DNA of 64,000 nt. It comes from Bacillus vallismortis (GTDB lineage Bacteria > Bacillota > Bacilli > Bacillales > Bacillaceae). Under the pieces are notes generated by a model. It ran no database searches, had not been told where the DNA came from, and saw only the letters and a program-made list of their open reading frames with translations. Location: the NCBI RefSeq assembly GCF_040784915.1, contig NZ_CP160797.1, positions 1,788,137-1,852,136 on the forward strand, written 5' to 3'. Position numbers and translations under genes: made by a program. Position 1 is the stretch's first letter; every line of letters starts with the position of its first letter. Shown piece after piece: positions 60,112 through 64,000 of this stretch.

Positions 60112-61071
60112 ATGTACAAAAAATTTGTGCCGTTTGCCGTTTTTCTATTTCTTTTTTTTGTCTCATTTGAGATGATGAAAAATCCGCACACACTTGATTA
60201 TATAGGGGCAATGAAAAAAGATACGGTGACTGTCACGGCGTCCAAAGACCCGCTATATGAAGAATTGCTTCAAAAAGCGCCGGAATATGAAGTTAGGCCC
60301 CAGGATGCCAGAGTAGATAAGGTCTGGAAAAGCATTCCCGGTTACAATGGGTTGATGGTCAATATTGAAAAATCATATAAAAAAATGAAAAAGCACGGCG
60401 AGTTTCGGGAAAACGATTTGGTGTACAGGCAAGTAAAACCAAACATTCATCTTGAGTCTCTTCAGCCTGAGCCTATTTATAAAGGAAATCCTGACAAACC
60501 GATGGTGGCTTTTTTAGTCAATGTGGCATGGGGAAATGAATATTTAGAAAAAATGCTCCCTGTTCTGCAAAAGCATCAGGTCAAGGCTACGTTCTTTTTA
60601 GAAGGCAATTGGGTGAGGAAAAATGAACAGCTTGCTAAAAAGATTGCGGAAGAAGGACATGAAATCGGAAATCATTCATACAATCATCCGGATATGAGCA
60701 AACTGACTACAGGAAGAATTTCCGAGCAGCTCGACAAGACAAATGAGCAAATAGAAAAAACGCTCGGTGTTAAGCCGAAGTGGTTTGCTCCGCCGAGCGG
60801 AAGTTTTAGAAAAGCGGTCGTCGACATTGCAGCTGAGAAACAGATGGGAACAGTCATGTGGACAGTTGATACGATCGATTGGCAAAAACCGTCTCCGTCT
60901 GTGCTTCAAACGAGAGTGTTAAGCAAGATACATAATGGTGCCATGATTTTAATGCATCCGACTGACCCTACGGCTGAAAGTCTTGAAGCGCTGATTACAA
61001 AGATAAAAGATAAAGGATACGCGCTTGGAACAGTCACCGAACTAATGGATGAAACAAGACTGTTGAAGTAA
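60112..61071 (+). CDS. ylxY: Polysaccharide deacetylase-like protein YlxY, probably inactive
   Basis: NodB-fold protein of unknown function. The 319 residues have an N-terminal membrane anchor or signal segment (about 3-22) and a NodB domain (about 128-310). The usual motif 1 TFDDG is replaced by LVNVAWG (Asn137, Val138, Ala139, Trp140), removing both catalytic and metal aspartates. The metal histidines remain (His188 and His192, HSYNH), as does the late ILMHP, but motif 3 lacks its arginine (FAPPSG). Deacetylase activity is therefore doubtful. ATG follows GTGAGGGGGG. Separate from pnpA by a terminator. Confidence 0.9.
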   Translation: MYKKFVPFAVFLFLFFVSFEMMKNPHTLDYIGAMKKDTVTVTASKDPLYEELLQKAPEYEVRPQDARVDKVWKSIPGYNGLMVNIEKSYKKMKKHGEFRENDLVYRQVKPNIHLESLQPEPIYKGNPDKPMVAFLVNVAWGNEYLEKMLPVLQKHQVKATFFLEGNWVRKNEQLAKKIAEEGHEIGNHSYNHPDMSKLTTGRISEQLDKTNEQIEKTLGVKPKWFAPPSGSFRKAVVDIAAEKQMGTVMWTVDTIDWQKPSPSVLQTRVLSKIHNGAMILMHPTDPTAESLEALITKIKDKGYALGTVTELMDETRLLK

Positions 61072-61111
61072 CAGATGCAGGCAGCTTGTCTTTGAATAGG
61101 AGGAACAAAAT

Positions 61112-62341
61112 TTGATTAAACGATATACGTGTCAAAATGGTGTAAGAGTTGTGCTGGAAAATAACCCGACAGTCCGTTCTGTTGCGATCGGCGTGTGGAT
61201 CGGCACCGGTTCGCGGCACGAAAAGCCGGAGATAAACGGGATTTCTCACTTTTTAGAGCACATGTTCTTTAAAGGGACGAGCACAAGATCTGCACGAGAG
61301 ATAGCAGAATCTTTTGATCGTATTGGCGGTCAGGTCAATGCGTTTACCTCAAAGGAATATACCTGCTACTATGCAAAGGTCCTTGACGAGCATGCAAATT
61401 ACGCACTGGACGTATTAGCAGATATGTTTTTTCATTCAACGTTTGATGAAAACGAGCTGAAAAAAGAAAAAAATGTAGTATATGAAGAGATTAAAATGTA
61501 CGAAGATGCGCCGGACGACATTGTGCATGATTTACTGAGCAAAGCCACTTACGGCAATCATTCTTTAGGCTATCCTATTCTTGGTACGGAAGAAACGCTT
61601 GCTTCCTTCAACGGCGACTCTCTCAGACAATACATGCATGATTATTATACACCGGACCGAGTGGTCATTTCGGTAGCGGGTAATATATCTGACAGTTTTA
61701 TCAAAGATGTAGAGAAATGGTTCGGGTCATACGAGGCCAAAGGCAAAGCGACAGGCCTCGCGAAGCCCGAGTTCTACACGGAAAAACTGACGAGAAAAAA
61801 AGAAACAGAGCAGGCTCATTTATGCCTTGGCTTTAAAGGCCTTGAGGTTGGCCATGAACGCATTTATGATTTAATCGTCCTGAATAATGTGCTCGGAGGC
61901 AGCATGAGTAGCCGCCTGTTCCAGGATGTCCGTGAAGATAAAGGGCTCGCTTATTCTGTTTACAGCTATCACAGCTCTTATGAGGACAGCGGTATGCTTA
62001 CCATTTACGGCGGGACCGGTGCAAATCAGCTTCAGCAGCTGTCAGAAACAATTCAAGAAACCCTTGCTACATTAAAACGCGAAGGTATTACCTCTAAAGA
62101 GTTGGAAAACAGCAAAGAGCAAATGAAGGGAAGCTTGATGCTGAGCTTAGAAAGCACAAACAGCAAAATGAGCCGAAATGGAAAAAATGAACTGCTGCTC
62201 GGCAAACATAAAACTTTAGATGAGATCATCAAGGAATTAAACGCTGTAAACTTAGAGCGAGTCAACGGCCTTGCCAGACAACTGTTTACTGAAGATTATG
62301 CACTGGCACTCATCAGCCCCTCCGGCAATATGCCATATTAA
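61112..62341 (+). CDS. mlpA: Zinc protease of the M16 (pitrilysin) family MlpA
   Basis: Processing-peptidase-like metalloprotease (YmxG); in B. subtilis it has been linked to regulation of extracellular protease. The 409-residue protein has the inverted zinc motif HFLEH (His46, Glu49, His50), the downstream glutamate about 76 residues later in VVYEEIKMYEDAPDD, and the second M16 domain with GSMSSRLFQDVREDKGLAYSVYSY. TTG start at 61112 after AGGAGGA. A terminator follows. Confidence 0.95.
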   Translation: MIKRYTCQNGVRVVLENNPTVRSVAIGVWIGTGSRHEKPEINGISHFLEHMFFKGTSTRSAREIAESFDRIGGQVNAFTSKEYTCYYAKVLDEHANYALDVLADMFFHSTFDENELKKEKNVVYEEIKMYEDAPDDIVHDLLSKATYGNHSLGYPILGTEETLASFNGDSLRQYMHDYYTPDRVVISVAGNISDSFIKDVEKWFGSYEAKGKATGLAKPEFYTEKLTRKKETEQAHLCLGFKGLEVGHERIYDLIVLNNVLGGSMSSRLFQDVREDKGLAYSVYSYHSSYEDSGMLTIYGGTGANQLQQLSETIQETLATLKREGITSKELENSKEQMKGSLMLSLESTNSKMSRNGKNELLLGKHKTLDEIIKELNAVNLERVNGLARQLFTEDYALALISPSGNMPY

Positions 62342-62346
62342 AAAGA

Positions 62347-62380
62347 AAAAGCCTGCCCCATAACGGAGCAGGCATTTTTT
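62347..62380 (+). terminator. Intrinsic terminator of mlpA
   Basis: GCCTGC (62351-62356) with GCAGGC (62368-62373), flanked by A residues on the left and six T residues on the right, loop of eleven bases. Confidence 0.85.
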
Positions 62381-62400
62381 AATTCCTTTAATCATACATA
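62372..62400 (+). promoter_or_regulatory. Possible sporulation (sigma-E-like) promoter before ymxH
   Basis: GCATTTT (62372-62378) resembles the sigma-E -35 and CATACATA (62393-62400) the -10, with a 14-base spacer. It overlaps the mlpA terminator. The predicted start (about 62407) leaves a leader of only about 13 bases, which is tight for the AGGGGGTG ribosome site. Confidence 0.4.
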
Positions 62401-62419
62401 GTACAAGGGGGTGACAGAC

Positions 62420-62677
62420 ATGCGGCTCAGTGAATTATCAGGAAAGGAAATTGTAGACATCAAAAGAGCTGAACGGCTGGGAGTACTCGGCCAGACCGAT
62501 TTAGAAATCAATGAACAGGATGGACAGATTACGGCACTCCTCATTCCGACAGTTAAGTGGTTTGGTTTGAGAAAACACGGTCAAGACATTCGTGTCCCCT
62601 GGCATCATATTCAAAAAATCGGATCAGATATGATCATATTAGACGTGCCTGAGGAAATGTCTCCTCGGCAAGAGTAA
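62420..62677 (+). CDS. ymxH: PRC-barrel sporulation protein YmxH (YlmC/YmxH family)
   Basis: PRC-barrel protein of 85 residues, of unknown molecular function. The barrel runs from MRLSELSGKEIVDIKRAERLGVLGQTDLEINEQDGQITALLIP to IRVPWHHIQKIGSDMIILD. ATG at 62420 follows AGGGGGTGAC; an in-frame GTG (62411) is part of that site and is rejected. Two terminators flank it, so it may be its own transcription unit. Members of this family are commonly sporulation-linked. Confidence 0.9.
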   Translation: MRLSELSGKEIVDIKRAERLGVLGQTDLEINEQDGQITALLIPTVKWFGLRKHGQDIRVPWHHIQKIGSDMIILDVPEEMSPRQE

Positions 62678-62725
62678 GAAAAAAGCCCAAAAGAATATAG
62701 TGCGGGCTCCAAAGTAAACTTATGA

Positions 62726-62755
62726 AACATCGGCTTCGGCAGCCGGTGTTTTTTT
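62726..62755 (+). terminator. Intrinsic terminator of ymxH
   Basis: CATCGGCT (62728-62735) with AGCCGGTG (62741-62748), loop TCGGC, followed by seven T residues. Confidence 0.88.
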
Positions 62756-62780
62756 CTATGAAAAAAGCGCTTTTTAATTC

Positions 62781-62808
62781 ACCGGTAATTCCTTTTGATC
62801 ATAAGATG
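62781..62808 (+). promoter_or_regulatory. Candidate sigma-K promoter of the dipicolinate operon
   Basis: AC (62781-62782) followed by a 17-base spacer and CATAAGATGA (62800-62809), close to the late mother-cell sigma-K form AC-N16/17-CATANNNTA with one mismatch in the -10. The dpaA start lies about 55 bases after it. The operon is known to be sigma-K-dependent in B. subtilis. Confidence 0.6.
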
Positions 62809-62863
62809 AAGGGGAGCTTAACAACTAGAGATCCAGTATATACAAAGAAGGTGAACGTTTAAA

Positions 62864-63757
62864 ATGTTAACCGGATTGAAAATTGCAGTTATCGGCGGTG
62901 ACGCAAGACAGCTCGAAATAATAAGAAAGCTCACTGAACAGCAGGCTGACATCTATCTTGTCGGTTTTGACCAATTGGATCACGGTTTTACCGGAGCAGT
63001 AAAATGCAACATTGATGAAATTCCTTTTCAGCAAATAGACAGTGTTATTCTCCCAGTGTCTGCAACAACAGGAGAAGGTGTCGTATCGACTGTATTTTCG
63101 AATGAAGAGGTTGTGTTAAAACAGGAGCATCTCGACAAAACACCTGCACACTGTGTCATTTTCTCAGGAATTTCTAACGCCTATTTAGAAAACATTGCAG
63201 CTCAAGCAAACAGAAAACTTGTTAAGCTGTTTGAACGGGATGACATTGCGATATACAATTCTATTCCGACAGTAGAAGGAACCATTATGCTGGCTATTCA
63301 GCACACGGATTATACGATACACGGATCTCAGGTGGCCGTTCTCGGTCTGGGGCGCACCGGGATGACGATTGCCCGCACATTTGCCGCGCTTGGAGCGAAT
63401 GTAAAAGTGGGGGCAAGAAGTTCAGCGCATCTGGCACGTATTACTGAAATGGGACTCGTTCCTTTTCATACCGATGAGCTGAAAGAGTATGTAAAAGATA
63501 TAGATATTTGTATTAATACAATACCGAGTATGATTTTAAATCAAAAGGTACTTTCTAGCATGACACCAAAAACCTTAATATTGGATCTGGCCTCACGTCC
63601 CGGGGGAACGGATTTCAAATATGCCGAAAAACAGGGGATTAAAGCACTTCTTGCCCCTGGTCTACCAGGAATTGTCGCTCCTAAAACAGCTGGGCAAATC
63701 CTCGCAAACGTCTTGAGCAAGCTATTGGCTGAAATACAAGCTGAGGAGGGGAAGTAA
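62864..63757 (+). CDS. dpaA: Dipicolinate synthase subunit A (SpoVFA)
   Basis: NAD(P)-type Rossmann subunit of the enzyme that makes dipicolinic acid for the spore core in the mother cell. The 297-residue protein has an N-terminal substrate-type domain and the nucleotide motif VAVLGLGRTGMTIARTFAALGANVKVGARS (about residues 155-185), then NTIPSMILNQKVL. ATG at 62864 follows AAGGTGAACG. Next gene is dpaB, separated by two bases. Confidence 0.96.
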   Translation: MLTGLKIAVIGGDARQLEIIRKLTEQQADIYLVGFDQLDHGFTGAVKCNIDEIPFQQIDSVILPVSATTGEGVVSTVFSNEEVVLKQEHLDKTPAHCVIFSGISNAYLENIAAQANRKLVKLFERDDIAIYNSIPTVEGTIMLAIQHTDYTIHGSQVAVLGLGRTGMTIARTFAALGANVKVGARSSAHLARITEMGLVPFHTDELKEYVKDIDICINTIPSMILNQKVLSSMTPKTLILDLASRPGGTDFKYAEKQGIKALLAPGLPGIVAPKTAGQILANVLSKLLAEIQAEEGK

Positions 63758-63759
63758 GC

Positions 63760-64000
63760 ATGTCGTCATTAAAAGGAAAAAGAATCGGGTTTGGGCTGAC
63801 TGGATCGCACTGCACATATGAAGCGGTTTTCCCGCAAATTGAGGCCCTGGTCAACGGAGGGGCAGAAGTCCGTCCGGTTGTCACTTTTAACGTAAAATCC
63901 ACAAATACCCGATTTGGAGAAGGAGCGGAATGGGTTAAAAAAATTGAAGACCTGACCGGATATGAGGCCATTGATTCGATTGTGAAGGCAGAGCCCCTTG
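63760..64000 (+). CDS. dpaB: Dipicolinate synthase subunit B (SpoVFB), N-terminal part
   Basis: Flavoprotein-like partner of DpaA; only the first 80 codons are in the window, which ends inside the gene. The start MSSLKGKRIGFGLTGSHCTYE and VVTFNVKSTNTRFGEG fit the flavoprotein/DpaB family. ATG at 63760 follows GAGGAGGGGAAG. Confidence 0.92.
   Translation, partial: MSSLKGKRIGFGLTGSHCTYEAVFPQIEALVNGGAEVRPVVTFNVKSTNTRFGEGAEWVKKIEDLTGYEAIDSIVKAEPL

Overview
The window is a stretch of chromosome from a Bacillus of the B. subtilis group. Gene order, protein lengths and start codons match the B. subtilis sucCD-dprA-topA-trmFO-codV/clpQY/codY-fla/che-rpsB-tsf-pyrH-frr-uppS-cdsA-dxr-rasP-proS-polC-rimP-nusA-infB-rbfA-truB-ribC-rpsO-pnpA-ylxY-mlpA-ymxH-dpaAB region almost gene for gene. 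Motility regulators found in this group (swrB, swrD), the CheC/CheD adaptation proteins and a mother-cell dipicolinate operon support this. Several proteins (for example FliF, FlgB, SigD) seem to differ by scattered residues from strain 168 as I remember it, so this may be a sister species or a divergent strain. That is memory-based and not proven here.

Layout: 1-1001 end of sucC and sucD (TCA cycle); 1062-4217 dprA and topA; 4293-9378 trmFO and the four-gene xerC-hslV-hslU-codY operon; 9415-9759 fla/che control region; 9760-36290 the fla/che operon of 32 genes, all on the plus strand and tightly packed, running from basal-body rod genes through hook, switch, export and chemotaxis genes to sigD and swrB; 36287-39584 translation genes rpsB, tsf, pyrH, frr; 39706-43788 lipid and isoprenoid genes uppS, cdsA, dxr plus the site-2 protease rasP; 43821-49938 proS and polC; 50055-54927 the rimP-nusA-rnpM-rplGA-infB-ylxP operon with an attenuator-like leader; 54944-57278 rbfA, truB, ribC; 57312-59995 rpsO (with an S15-type leader) and pnpA; 60112-62341 ylxY and mlpA; 62420-64000 ymxH, dpaA and the start of dpaB.

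All genes lie on the plus strand. No tRNA, rRNA, insertion sequence, prophage or CRISPR array is visible, and no gene is clearly broken. The window is conserved core genome rather than an accessory island, so the points of interest are regulatory: competing RNA structures in the nusA-operon leader, a shine-dalgarno hairpin before swrD, two long U-less hairpins bracketing polC, lack of a terminator between the motility operon and rpsB, possible sporulation promoters before ymxH and dpaA, and a likely internal IF2 start. At protein level there is a polyglutamine tract in FliY, a polysaccharide-deacetylase-like protein (YlxY) without its catalytic aspartates, and a ClpQ with an N-terminal extension ahead of the usual threonine nucleophile.
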